This document shows positions 1-56,415 of a stretch of DNA of 64,000 bases, in pieces. The stretch is from Isoperla grammatica (lineage: Eukaryota; Arthropoda; Insecta; Plecoptera; Perlodidae): NCBI GenBank assembly GCA_945910005.1, contig OX246749.1, positions 34,312,084 through 34,376,083 on the forward strand, in the 5' to 3' direction. How positions within the stretch are numbered: position 1 is the stretch's first letter; every line of letters begins with the position of its first letter. A model generated the notes under the pieces. The model searched no databases and was not told where the DNA came from. It saw only the letters and a program-made list of their open reading frames with translations. A program made the translations under genes and the position numbers.

Positions 1-203
1 CGAATGCGTGGAATAACGTCCGGAATATGTATACTTTCTTTGAATTAGCGCGCATAAAAGGGGTCGTAGATAAGAATTGTAGCTGTCGTCATGCGACTAC
101 TTATAATAGTCTTGAGACAGCGTGGAACGGCTTATTGGTGCGAGCCAATCCTCAGCCAGCGAGGATCCGGGTCTCGTTAGAACTCGAACTAACTATTAAC
201 TAA

Positions 204-20140
<19,937 letters not shown>

Positions 20141-21260
20141 CGCGACTAGGCCGGCCGGTCTGGCCGGTCACGTTTAGGGTCTAGGGTCCGCGGACGGACG
20201 CGGGAGTTTCGGGTGTGTTCGCATTGTCGTCGAACTAGTTCCTAAATCAGGATGCGGCCTATGTGTGAGATAATACGGTACGCGGGCACCCCTTTCATTC
20301 AGACGTGTGCTTTGACCGGGGCTTTTAATGTCGGGGCGGCATTACAAATAATAAACGAGAAAGTTATTTGTAGCAAAGCTATTTGGTGGTTACCGTGTGG
20401 TACAAACGAGCTATTCGAATAATAATTAGTTATTATTATTGGTGCATTGTAATACCGAGCCTCGATTTGATTCCTTCCCTTCGATTCGATTAGAAAACTT
20501 CTACGGTCGCTCGCAATTCGAATCAAAGGGGTCCCACCGTAATTCTACGTCGTTTTGAAACTACGATCCTCGATTTCTCCGTCACGCGATTTCTCCAACG
20601 CTTTCTACGGTTAACGTTAACTCTTTTAAGCTTCCGCTGTTCGCACGCAATTTACGTAGAGAGACGGACGGACGTACGCATCGGTTCGGAGCGTACATGT
20701 ATTGTATGGTGAGGGGTCGTCCGTTTAGTAGGGTAACCCGCTGTGCGTTCGCGGGGCGGTATCACCGTTACCGCGTCCCCGCGATACGTTGTTCACGGCT
20801 CGACTATTATCGGTAGGTAACATTATCTAGATTTTAAACAATACGTAAATAGTTTTTAAGTAAGTGAATTTTTTAAAACATTCCAGATTTCTTGTTTTAA
20901 TTAAGCAATCTTAAAAAAACAAAAGTAATATTGATTAATGATAATATGTGTATTGTATATATTATAAATATTATTCTATTATGTTTTTCATGTTTTTTTA
21001 TTTTATCTAGAGGTAATACGACGAGAAAACACTTAGAAAATATGGCTTTAAAATCTTCCTATACACGATTATTGTTTCTTCATCTAGGCTAATCTGCTAC
21101 TTTTCCCCTTCGTACGCGGTGAATTTACACACACGGTATTATCTGAAACCATTTTTCTTTTTACTTGCTAGGTAGGTCGACGCGCAACGACGATAACGGA
21201 AACCTACCGTTCCCGTTTACTTAGGGAACGATGGTCTTGCATTGTGTGATAAATAAATAA
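20141..21260 (+). other. Probable SIK3 3'UTR
   Basis: AT-rich sequence after the SIK3 stop with no exon-like ORF. A candidate AATAAA lies at 21252-21257, and the tract includes a MITE (20334-20461). The 3' end is inferred; no cleavage site can be proved from sequence. Confidence 0.4.
20334..20461. mobile_element. MITE, same family as 664-809, in SIK3 3'UTR
   Basis: Inverted ends GGGCGGCATTACAA and GGCTCGGTATTACAA. The internal AAAGTTATTTGTAGCAA and AGCTATTTGGTGG words are shared with the element at 664-809. If the 3'UTR extends this far, the element would be transcribed. Confidence 0.6.
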
Positions 21261-21472
21261 CTGATAACGGTTGTAAATAGTTAACATCGACGGGACAGGG
21301 TAGTTTCGGTATTAAAACTGCACGTTTTTCTGGTGGTACGTTAAGAACGCACACAACATTGAAAAACTAAAAAAAATCTAGATTTTTTTTCACAATTACG
21401 AATCGGATGTAAAATAGTTTTTAAAATTTTTTAAGTTTTACGTTTGTTTCTATGGTAGTCAATTCCTTTAAA

Positions 21473-21776
21473 TAGGGCACTAGCAACACCAAAAGACAAC
21501 AATGAAACAAATGAATTGAATCGATGGACAAACAACAAGCTGTCAAAAAATAATTTGTGTTGATTTTGGAAAACAAAACAAAAAACAAACAAATACACTT
21601 ACAAAACTTTCACTTAGTCGTTGTCTATCATTAAAAGTTTTAAATAGCGAGCAGTTACTATTGCTACACATGTTTTTATTTCTATGGTTGCAATTTTATT
21701 ATTTTGACAGCTGATTGCTTGTCCATCAGTTCAATTCATTTGTTCCATTGTTGTCTTTGGTGTTGCTAGTGCCCTA
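21473..21776. mobile_element. MITE with about 75-bp inverted ends
   Basis: The left end TAGGGCACTAGCAACACC(A)AAAGACAACAATG is mirrored by the right end CATTGTTGTCTTTGGTGTTG then CTAGTGCCCTA; the match continues to GCTGTCAAAA. It resembles a hAT- or Mutator-like MITE; target duplication not clear. Intergenic, just past SIK3. Confidence 0.8.
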
Positions 21777-24700
21777 TAGTCTCAATACCAAACGCGGATC
21801 CTTACCTACTGCCCCTTTCATGCGCTCTGTTTTCACGAAAATCGTAAGATTCCTGGCGTTCTTTCATGCATTCATAAAGGCGTTCCTCCGCTTAGTGGAG
21901 TGCACAAGCCTCATTAGTCGGCGTTTGGATTTTCAGGTATCCTATATACGGTCGTAAATTAAGTTGGTACTGTTAGAAGGAGCGCCTATTTCGTAGTCTA
22001 TGAGACTAGTTACGTTCCGATAACTTTATTAATAAATACAAAATAATAATACTATATATGAATCTTTAGTTCTTATCGACCACATACCTCTTTGTTTGAC
22101 ACGTTTACAGTGTTGTGCGTAGCGTTGTTAAAATACTGCTAGAAACACGTTTGATTGTGTACGTGCGGTCTCGATGTCGGAAGTCCGCCCTCCCGTTGAC
22201 GAGATGCCTTGTGAGGTTCTGTGAGGACGTCTTCAAAGGTTCGTTCTGCTGCGGCGAGATACCGAGCTAGAAAACTGTTCTCTAGAATAATTTCCAAATC
22301 CGAGATGTCTCGTTCAAACTTTCGTCAGACGAGAGGGGATTGGATCCAGTCCGTGTCCAAAGTGGTTACACGAAGGATTTAACATTCGAATCGTACTCGA
22401 TACCGTATCGAATCCTCCGTGTAAACGTGACTAACGATACAGCGAACGCTAGAACGCTTGTTCCGCACGCCGCAGATAAAACCCTTGGGAACGTCCTACT
22501 AACTCTTGTGTACATAGCGTATTCAGCCTTCGACTCTTGTATATAATATATCTTCAGCCTTGAAACAACCGGTACCGCCATTGTTGTGGCAAACTAGCTT
22601 CTATTAGTCCTAATTTTACTATATAATAAAATTATGAAAACTATCAATTAATTGTTGAAACTGTTTCTAATACTAATATGAACGTATTCAAACTATAGAC
22701 TCTATTTTTATATACATTATGAACTGGCAATGCAGAACTGTTATAACATGAAATCTTCACGACATTCCTAGGCAAAAGGGCTTCGTCACATTTATCTCTG
22801 GACGTTACGACAGTCGTATCTTTGTGTTTACGAATACGAAGATACCGACTTAGAGATTGATTCTTGATTTCTTTGTGTTCTGTAGTCTGTTTAGTCTTAT
22901 CCCCGACATCCATGGTTGTAATTTGTTAGACGGAATTTCAATAATTTTATTATCCTCGGACTTTTGTCGTCGCAGCGTTTTCGTTTCCGTCGAGTTGCGG
23001 CGGCGCGAACGAAAAACCCCCCGACGCAAATTTGACGGAGTTGTTTTCGTGTTCGCTTGTGTCCTCGTTTTGTTGACGATCGTTAAATAGATAAAGGGAT
23101 GAATTCGTCGTACGAGTGTTTCCGCTCTCGTGACGAAGAAGTGGTTCCAGCTCCGAAGATTACCTCACCTACCGAGTGATACACAAGAATTTGTAACCAT
23201 GTTATTTCTTGCTGTTTTGTGTTATTTTATTTTTATAGAAATAACGTCGTATTAGGCGGGGATGGGCTATGACATAACTTCAAATTATCAAGGTGGTGCA
23301 AAAAATCGAAATTTTTGATAAGCTAATTAACATTTTTTTTTTTTAATGTTACCGGTATGCATTTAATTTAAAAAGTTTAAAATGTGTGGCAGATGAGGGT
23401 TTAAAAATTGTAAAATTTGACATTTACGAAGAAATAACAAAATTATTCGAAATTATAATAACGAAAATCTTGCAAAATCTTGATATAATATTGTGTCATA
23501 ACGTCGATATCTTTTCCCATCCCTCGTATTGGATGCTAAACGAGGGGAACGTGCATTGCGGAACCAACAGGTTAGTCCAGTCGAGCCGTCTTATCTGTAA
23601 ATGGATGACGAAGCCGGTTAGCACGCATCTTACCTGTTCTCTCGTGCGAAAAAAAAATGATTGGAATGACAAAATAAGACGTAGACCTTTTTGCCTCTGA
23701 TGGTCGGGGCTCTTGTTTTCCCCGGGGCTGAAGAGACGCTTGAGCACGCCTATATCTCGACGTACATATCATTAGTGTCGTGAACGCCATCGTTATGTAC
23801 TTCACTTCCAGCCTTTCTGATGTTCTCACTGGAACCCTTGACGTTCGTTCGTAGTCTTTGAACCGTCGGTCTTAGATTTGTGGTTACGGAATCGCGATAC
23901 CCGATTGTAACGAAATAGAAAACTCGGTTTTATGGAGGTCAGTAGGTCATGTGAGAAAAAGCCATTGGAAGTAATATCGCAATGTAGTTCGAACAAAAGG
24001 ACATTCTAAAAGGCTCGGGATGGTATTTTATTTTAAAACTCGGCGGTTTGAACTGTCTCGGGTGGTTTCGACCTCCGGAAACCGCCTACTTAGCCGGGAC
24101 GATTTGTTTGCGAAGTCTTGGTCGACGATAACAATACGTAAAACACGGTTCAGTATTTTCAAGCCTGCCTTGTTCCCTGTCAAACTTTCACTGCCTGCAC
24201 GCGCGTGTATTATTTATTTACACACTAGTTTTGACTTTTAGAACAATTACGGCTACACGGGATTTCTAGACGAAGGTCTCAAATGCGATTCCTTTGGTCA
24301 CTACGCATAGATAAGAAGAGTCTAGTTTTTTTTTAATAAAATTTTTATACATTTAAAAAAAACGTTTTATACGTCTTTTGTATAGTGGAAAAACGTAACT
24401 TTTGTTATCAGTTTTTTAGAATTAATTGACAACTTATGTTTTAACTGTACACATTTGGCTTTACACCTACATACCTTTCTTTTTTCTCCGTTTACATTAG
24501 TATCCAAAATGTTATGTGGGCTTAATAGCTAAATGGAAAACCTTTACACAAATATTTATTAGTTATACTTTGGGCTTTTTAATATGATGGTACGCAACTT
24601 ACCTGTTTTCTCCATGGCAACCAACAATGAGAAGTGCGGTTTCCACAGGGGATGCAAGTTAGTCACTTTCAGCGCACATTCAGCGGCCCGTCGTAATGTG

Positions 24701-25946
24701 GCCTCGTCAAATTTAAAACCGATCGCCCAAAACATTCCTCCGCTTGGTATCGTTACTCGCCGTCCTAGGTAGCGCCAATACCGTTGGTTCCGCAACGCTT
24801 TACAACGCAAATCCGTTTCCGCTTTCGCACGAGATATTGTTGTTATGTATTATTCGCGTCTCCTTTATGCGCTAGTTACGTATTTTGCCCTTTTAGTGAG
24901 ATATAATTATTGTTGATCATGTTTCATATTATTGATTAGAATGTTGATTGTACTATAATGATCTCCTTGTGTCGTTCGTTAACTCTTGGTAAACAATTGT
25001 TTTGAATTTTTCAACAAATTGTTTTTTATACATACCATTTCCATATTAATAATATTAATAATAGTAATAATAATAATAATGAATAATGATGAAGATAGCC
25101 TAATTGATAAGTGCACACAGCACAATACGACGACGATCGCAAGAACGTCAACGTTCACAATGACGCGTCTAATACTTTAAGCTAAACTTTGCAACATACA
25201 ACGTTTTGTCCTATTATCGTAACAGAAAAATATATAATGTTTGTTGTATGTAAATATGTTATATTTAAATCAATGTTATATATTATTAAAATATAATGTA
25301 TTTATATATGAATAATATGTTTTGACTTCTTTTAATATGAAATTGGAGTAATATTTTAAAATTTTTAAGACTGTGATTTTTATTGTTCAAAAGTATGGAA
25401 AGATTTTACTATTAGAATTAATTACATTTTATAAAAATTACTTGTGGTTTTTTTACTATTTTCCTGATTCTACTTGTTAAATTGATGCATCATAATTCCT
25501 GGAAATTTCCTCCTCTTCTCTTTTAGTCATTAGTCATTTAGTCATAGAATGTATTTGTTCCTCCACTTAGTAGGCTACTTGGCAGTGTACTAAAACTAAG
25601 AGGATATCGTGATGTTTGCCCATAATACAGTAATAGGTGTCCTGAAATGAAATCCTTTAAAGTGTGATATGTGGCGACACGTTCTGCTCATTCTTCTCAT
25701 CAGATGGACAACATTCCTGCAACGTGTTTGTGTTCTCATCTGGGTGTCTACCGGTGACCTGCCTACAGTTTTTAAGGTAACCTATGGATCCGTCTGTACC
25801 TTTCCCCACACAGCAACATGATTACTAACTAAGTTTCAGGTACTTGAGCTTTAGTGAACATTATGTGCGGATAGTTTGGAATGAATGCAATCCTTACGGC
25901 TTTCACGTGACTTGAAATTAAACAACAATAATATTTAATAATATTT
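21777..25946. other. Intergenic, AT-rich, no gene recognised
   Basis: Contains only short ORFs without exon-like codon bias. (TAA)n/(TTA)n near 25040-25082 and a short segment (about 24598-24630, TTTTCTCCATGGCAACCAAC) that resembles inverted core words of the 664-809 MITE family. Confidence 0.5.
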
Positions 25947-26012
25947 GGGTTCAAATCCCGCTTCAGGCAAAAGTTATTTAACTTCTAATGTGGATTCTAT
26001 TCCATTACTTCT

Positions 26013-26214
26013 TGGCTTAGGAATAAGTAAACAGTGACTTTGGAGCCGTCCTAGCAACGAAGCACTCAATAAATTCAAAGTTGTTCTGAATCGGCCTTGT
26101 TGATTCTGGCATTTGTCCGCAGGTGTTCGCACTCACTTTAAATTAAAGTCCCCCACTGCAAATCAGTTTAGTTACTGAGTGGGTAGACTCTAAATGTGAA
26201 TTTATTTTTTATTT
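26013..26214 (+). repeat. Dispersed element B, copy 2 (internally shortened)
   Basis: GGAATAAGTAAACAGTGACT, CAACGAAGCACTCAATAAAT and CCCCCACTGCAAATCAGTTT follow the order seen at 16245-16640, with a missing centre. Confidence 0.75.
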
Positions 26215-26219
26215 AGGAA

Positions 26220-26310
26220 GGAATGTTCAAGGGTCATTGTTTGTGGCTCCGAATCATGACGGGGAATCAAACCCACGACCTTGCGCCCGAGCTATCTCTG
26301 TCGTCGTCGA
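26220..26310 (-). repeat. tRNA-like SINE fragment
   Basis: The minus strand carries ATAGCTCGGGCGCAAGGTCG and GGTTTGATTCCCCG, resembling A- and B-box pol III promoter elements of a tRNA-derived SINE head. Too short and unpaired to be a tRNA gene. Confidence 0.4.
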
Positions 26311-26531
26311 GTCCCGAACAATATTCGTGGGAACGTTAACAGAGTTCTCGGAACTCGATCACCTTTTCTTCGTAACGTAGTAGCGCTCGACGAGATAAGA
26401 TAAGCTTGACACATCCACGGCAGATAATGATCCACTTCAAATATTTACACTTGACACTGTTTGAACTTTCTCACGTAGGCAACTGAAATACTGTGTAGAC
26501 CTACTACTGTTGACTTGTGATGTCGAAAATG

Positions 26532-27081
26532 CAGTGTTGTTAAAGCTACTTTTTAAAAGTAGCACTGTTACAGCTACAGCTACTTGATCTTTGAAAGTAG
26601 CTTAGCTACTTTTCAGCTACTGTATTTTGTCAAGTAGCTCGCTACTTGTACAGCTACTCAAAAAAGTAGTGACGCTACTTTACAGCTACTTTAATTTTTT
26701 ATAGAGGACCAAGAGTATGTACTAGTTATTGTAACGGCGGTACGGTCCGGAAGTGAGTCATACTCATATCACAGCTCACGGGGTGAAACAGAAAACTCAG
26801 TGCTGGGGAGGCAGTTTTGGGACTATAGAGCAAGAAAGCCAACGTCAGTAGTCATTCCGAACCTGTGACGGTGGGAATTGTGGCGGGCGAAACAAAACGT
26901 GTGTTTGTTTATTGCAAAAATATAGTAGCTGCTACTTTTCGCTACAAATACTCATATATAGTAGCTTACTACTCAATACTTTACTGCATTTTCAAATGTA
27001 GCGCGCTACCAGTCACGCTACCAAAAAAAGTAACATGCTACAAGTAGCGCGCTACTTGTAGCGCGTTACTTAACAACACTG
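26532..27081. mobile_element. hAT-type non-autonomous transposon, 550 bp, perfect 8-bp TSD
   Basis: The target duplication CGAAAATG is at 26524-26531 and 27082-27089. The ends are CAGTGTTGTTAA and TTAACAACACTG; the subterminal regions carry many GTAGC/GCTAC words in both orientations (for example AGTAGCGCGCTACTTG), the usual hAT layout of transposase-binding repeats. No transposase frame inside. Confidence 0.93.
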
Positions 27082-27652
27082 CGAAAATGTAATCTTATAA
27101 AGTATAAACCGTTTTCATTACATTACAGATCATAAAGATCAACCATTAATTTATGTTGTATGTTTGACAATACAAGAATTGCATAAGCTGTAGAACATTT
27201 GAACAAATTTCAGCCAAGTTATGGGTGCCAGTACTCGGTGCTGATTATTGGAAAACTACCAATACCTGCCATTGGTACCATTCTTATTTTCTTCCAGTAT
27301 AGATTATTCCAGTGTAGATTTTTAATTAATTATTTGTTTTGTATTGCATTTCTTTGCAGCAAGTAGTTGTACGCATCTTAAGAATAAATAAGCATTGTCC
27401 TTATTACGACATATAATAGGAAGAAGGTCACTAGTTTAGAATGTACAGTACAGAATGTAGTAGTTGTAGTATTTCTTTATTTTTCGTGTAACATGTATGC
27501 ACGATACAGGGTTTACAGTACCTACAGTACTACATATAGCTAGTGCAGCACAATGGTAATGTAACATGATATATGGTGAAGGTATAATATATTACATGTA
27601 ATAACTTTCTACAATTAGCTAAGTCATTGAAGATAGAGGACCTCTATTTCAA

Positions 27653-27721
27653 CTCGGTCCCAGCCTCACTCGTACCATGTAAGCGCCCCGCTTATATGGT
27701 ACGAGTGAGGCTGGGATCGAG
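27653..27721. repeat. Hairpin of 69 bp
   Basis: CTCGGTCCCAGCCTCACTCG pairs with CGAGTGAGGCTGGGATCGAG (one mismatch), with a loop around TGTAAGCGCCCCGCTTATA. It may be an element terminus or a small foldback. Confidence 0.8.
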
Positions 27722-28089
27722 CTATAGTACACAGGTTGCACTAAGTTATTCTAAAATCCAAACAACATTAGCTTCGTTCGTTTGTCCAGTTCCAAGTACA
27801 GACATGTACTCCTGGAACCAGCCGGATGTACTTAACGAAAACGGATATGGGGGCACAAAGTTCACCTACCGTCCGCATGGACAAACAAACACGCTGTGCC
27901 TTGTTTTCACACATTTGCGAGGCGTATTCGAAAATGGCGAATTTAATCCCAATGCTCGTTCCATTTCTTCATTCATTTCATTCGTTCATTCATTCTACAT
28001 CTAGGCTGAAGGCCTACTTACAATAATTGTGGTGTCGGGTAGATCGTTAGTCTTAAACATGGTCTTTTGTAATCGTTCTGAAAGCGGGC

Positions 28090-28485
28090 TTCAAGAGTAT
28101 TTGTAAGACAATGTCTAGGCCTACACCCTGGTTCCATATTTATTCATAAGGTAGGCTTAGCATTAGTAGGGCCTAGGCTGGTAATACCTAGGCCTATTTT
28201 CTAGGCCTACTAAGGGTCTTTTAGCAATCGTTCTGAAAGCGGGCTTCACGAGTATTTGTAAGACTAGGCCTATGCCTAGACCTACACCCTGGTCCCATAT
28301 TTGTCTAGGCTAGGCCTAGGGAATGAAATGAAATGAAAGCCTATCCATAGAGAAATAAAACAGGGCCTATCATTAGTCTAGGCCTAGGCTTATGTTCTAG
28401 GCCTACTTAGGGTATTTTTGTACGAAACCACGGTGGTCAATATATTTTGTTGGCATTATTATTTGAACGTGGGGCCTAGGCCTAA
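28090..28485. repeat. Cluster of TAGGCCTA-type palindromic words
   Basis: The octamer TAGGCCTA or its half CTAGGCCTAC appears many times within 400 bp (for example about 28112, 28190, 28203, 28266, 28316, 28380 and 28400). Two diverged 100-bp copies of a block containing CGTTCTGAAAGCGGGCTTCA occur at about 28070 and 28215. Confidence 0.7.
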
Positions 28486-28498
28486 TTGATGAGTTTTT

Positions 28499-28785
28499 TT
28501 AGGTTAGGGGGCAGGCCTGCCGGAGTTTTAGGTTGTCATACATAATAAAGTTACCTTCTACCACACAGAAAATATAACAATCACCAATAAACACAGGGTT
28601 GTTTGATTCATCTCTTGTTAATATCGCCGTTGGTAAAGCACTAGTGCTAGCGATACCTTCCATGATGGTTTGTACTATCAAGTTTTGGGCGCGATTCTTG
28701 TTATTCAGCACCCACTCACCTTCTAGCACATGAAATACGTATGAATCTTCGATTGTCACGGGATTATTTTCTCCATCACTTAAAG
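28499..28785 (-). other. Possible protein-coding remnant with two related motifs, minus strand
   Basis: The minus strand reads open with SDGENNPVTIEDSYVFHVLE and, about 49 residues on, RDESNNPVFIGDCYIFCVVE. The two copies share NNPV-I-D-Y-F-V-EG while their codons differ at many third positions (AAC/AAT, CCT/CCC, TAT/TAC), as expected from duplicated coding sequence under constraint. Each is followed by a donor-like GAAG|GTGAGT or GAAG|GTAACT. The family is not recognised; it could be an exon pair or a decayed transposon gene. Confidence 0.35.
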
Positions 28786-28812
28786 ATAAAGATAAAGATA
28801 AAGATAAAGATA
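28778..28812. repeat. (GATAAA)n microsatellite
   Basis: About five AAAGAT units. They form a pyrimidine-rich stretch on the minus strand, just upstream of the minus-strand open frame. Confidence 0.9.
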
Positions 28813-29160
28813 TTTATTCTTCAAGACACAACTTACATGTCTAATCTCTAAGGAGATGTGCCGTAAATTCGTAATATTCGGGGGAATGTGTCCGACGCGG
28901 CGTCCTCCATTTCGAAAGAATTGGCGCCTCTTACCCTCACTCCTTCGCCAGGAGCAGTAGTAAAAATAAGTACTCCAGTTGTACCAGTGGTAAGTTACCA
29001 CCGGACAGAAAAACGTTCCGAGTTGAAACCACGTCAAGTACCCCCGGACAGAAAAACGGGTTTTTCTCAATACTGTACTCCTGGAGTACTATAACGTGGA
29101 CAAACAAACAAAGCTATTGGAACCGAGAGTCATATTTTAGTTAGGTGTTTAAAAATGTGT

Positions 29161-29198
29161 GGGAAAACCTTGAGAAAATGCGCATAGTGGGGTTTCCC
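29161..29198. promoter_or_regulatory. Two candidate NF-kB (Rel) sites upstream of the IkB-like gene
   Basis: GGGGTTTCCC at 29189-29198 fits the kB consensus GGGRNNYYCC exactly. GGGAAAACCT at 29161-29170 is one or two bases off an insect Dorsal/Relish-type site. They lie about 740-770 bp upstream of the candidate 5'UTR donor. IkB genes are commonly NF-kB targets; binding here is inference. Confidence 0.35.
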
Positions 29199-29849
29199 GC
29201 TAAATATTCATAGTACGGTCACGAACAACAACATGACTACCAACCTTAGAATTTTACAGCTAAAAAATACCTTTCATCGGATAACTATAAATAATTGAGG
29301 TCAGCTGGTTTTAATACGTATAAAAAAAGTGAGATACAATAATTACGTTTTAAAAGTACGGTTTATCAACACATACTCAAATCACAACAGCTTCAAAATG
29401 ATTTAAATTAATTTATAAGATAAATTAATCACAAGAGATTGATAGAAAGTCAAATCCATTCTAATGATCATTCATTCCTAAAAATATAATATGGTTTGAA
29501 TTATAGGATACGTTGAATACCAATACATAAGTACGTCTCATCATTTTTTTAAATAAAAAAGGGTGTCATGATGCAGCTACTGTGATTCCCACAGTTCCGT
29601 CTTTTCATCAGTTTAGCCTTCGAGAATAAAATCGATATTACACTTCTGTCTCTGTTAACCAAAGACAAACATTCCCATTGGATAAAGAGATTATTTTGTG
29701 TCTATTTAGAGAGGTTTGTTTAGTTTCCAATGTTGAATACGGAATGTTCACAATTTTGAAATATTTACGCAATAACACAAATTTTAAATAGTTTTACGAA
29801 CGAATGTTGGTATCACGTATTACGTGAAAAGTGAAACCACCAGCTCATT

Positions 29850-29934
29850 GGACGTGAAATCACTTGCCGTACATTACATTTCTATCTGTTGCACGTCTGA
29901 AATCGTGTAGGCTTGCGCTTGAAGTCATTTTCTG
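29850..29934 (+). other. Candidate 5'UTR exon of the IkB-like gene
   Basis: A strong donor (TCTG|gtgagt) at 29935 and a good acceptor (cctttag) at 30345 would remove a 411-bp intron just upstream of the coding exon. The start of the exon is a guess; no TATA box is obvious. Confidence 0.35.
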
Positions 29935-30501
29935 GTGAGTATTGTCTTTAAATGACAACTAAAATATTATTAGTAATTAATTGTACCCTAGTGTAGATGG
30001 AGAGTACCTACGTTATGGTCTAGCCGAAGATAAAACAGACCTGTGGCTTGTTCTAGGCAGTTCTAGGCCTAGGGCCTCGGTAGGCGTTGGGGGCCACGCT
30101 TTGTTGTGTCGTTATCTTAGCCTATGCTGTAAATTTTCTGCCCTATCTACTCTTCCATAATCAATTTAAAATAACGTACAGAATGTTATCAATTCCACTG
30201 TTAAGATTTCTCTCTTATAAGTTTGCAGCACTGGTATATTTCAAAATGTGTATCCTTGGCCTTAGCCCTAGGCCTATTCTTTGACAGATTCGTGTTCTAC
30301 GCCTAGAAACTATCCTAAAATGTTATTTTGTAACATTTCCTTTAGATATGCTGAAATAATCGACACGATATCAATCTCTCAAATGGAGTTGGAATACCAA
30401 GTTGAACTGGTCGCACTTAACCTAACTTTAGTACGTGAGCAAGTGACAACATTGTGTGTAATCAAGTGTACCTAGGCTAGGCTAAGTGTGATCACGACAA
30501 A

Positions 30502-55436
<24,935 letters not shown>

Positions 55437-55460
<24 letters not shown>

Positions 55461-55778
55461 GCTTGTTATAAGGCTGTGTGCATGACGTGCTCAAGCGCAA
55501 ACCCACGTGAGCTCGTTATAGGGCTGTGCGCATGACGTGCTCAAGCGCAAACTCACGTGAGATCATTATAGGGCTGTGCGCATGACATGCTCAAGCGCAA
55601 ACCCACGTGAGCTCGTTATAGGGCTGTGCGCATGACGTGCTCAAGCGCAAACCCACGTGCACTCGTTATAGGGCTGTGCGCATGACGTGCTCAAGCACAA
55701 ACCCACGTGAGCTTGTTATAGGGCTGTGCGCATGACGTGCTCAAGCGCAAACCCATGGGAGCTCGTTACATGGGGTGT
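55437..55778 (+). repeat. 50-bp minisatellite x 7 starting inside the last codons
   Basis: Unit starts are at 55437, 55487, 55537, 55587, 55637, 55687 and 55737 (GTGCTCAAGCGCAAACCC then ACGTGAGCTCGTTATAGGGC). The first unit is the real end of the IkB-like ORF (VLKRKPS and TGA), so the following six repeat the C-terminus, stop codon included, in the 3'UTR. Confidence 0.96.
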
Positions 55779-55779
55779 G

Positions 55780-56415
55780 CTTAAGGTGATTCTACCCCCA
55801 TATTATTTTTTTTTAATATGCATAAAGAACACATATTTGGAGTTAGTATATTAAAGACACTCATTTGAGAAGATCAAAACTAATTTTCAAGGCCATTTTG
55901 GAGGAGCCGTATGGTATTTACAACGGGTTTTATGACGAATACGGCTAACAACTACGTTTAAACCACATACACGTTTAGTATGCGATTTTTTGTTTACAAC
56001 TTGCCCTAACTATTGGCTATGAGGATTTAGTGTTTTGAAATAAGTGTGTTCAATATTTGGTTTACTACGATTTATTTTGCTCGCCGGTACAAATACAATT
56101 TTCGTACCGGAGAACAAAATAAATCGTAGAAAACCAAATATTGAAAACACTTATTTCAGAACATTAAATCCTCATAGCCAATAGTGAGGGTAAGGTGTAA
56201 ACAAAAAATCGCATACCAAACGCGTATGTGGTTTAAACGTAGTTGTTAGCCGTATTTTTCATAAAACCCGTTGTAAATACCATACGGCTCCTCCAAAATG
56301 GGCTTGAAAATTAGTTTTGATATTCTCAAATGAGCGTATTTCATATACTAACCCATATGTTGTCTTTATGCATATTTTAAAAAATAAAATAAATTGGGGG
56401 TAGATTCACCTTAAG
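55780..56415. mobile_element. 636-bp palindromic element flanked by TTAA
   Basis: TTAAGGTGATTCTACCCCCA at the left and TGGGGGTAGATTCACCTTAA at the right. The arms (about 300 bp each) match almost throughout, for example GGAGGAGCCGTATGGTATTT with AAATACCATACGGCTCCTCC, with the centre near 56097. TTAA at 55781-55784 and 56411-56414 could be a piggyBac-style target duplication. It may lie in the 3'UTR of the IkB-like gene; an AATAAA at 56383-56388 is a possible poly(A) signal. Confidence 0.88.

Noticed and set aside
24559..24810. Minus-strand ORF starting MRCKALRNQRYWRYLG
   Set aside because: It overlaps words shared with a MITE family and has no homology I recognise or splice signals.
25946..25962. 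B-box-like GGGTTCAAATCCCG suggesting a pol III gene
   Set aside because: No A-box or tRNA fold is found upstream; chance or a SINE scrap.
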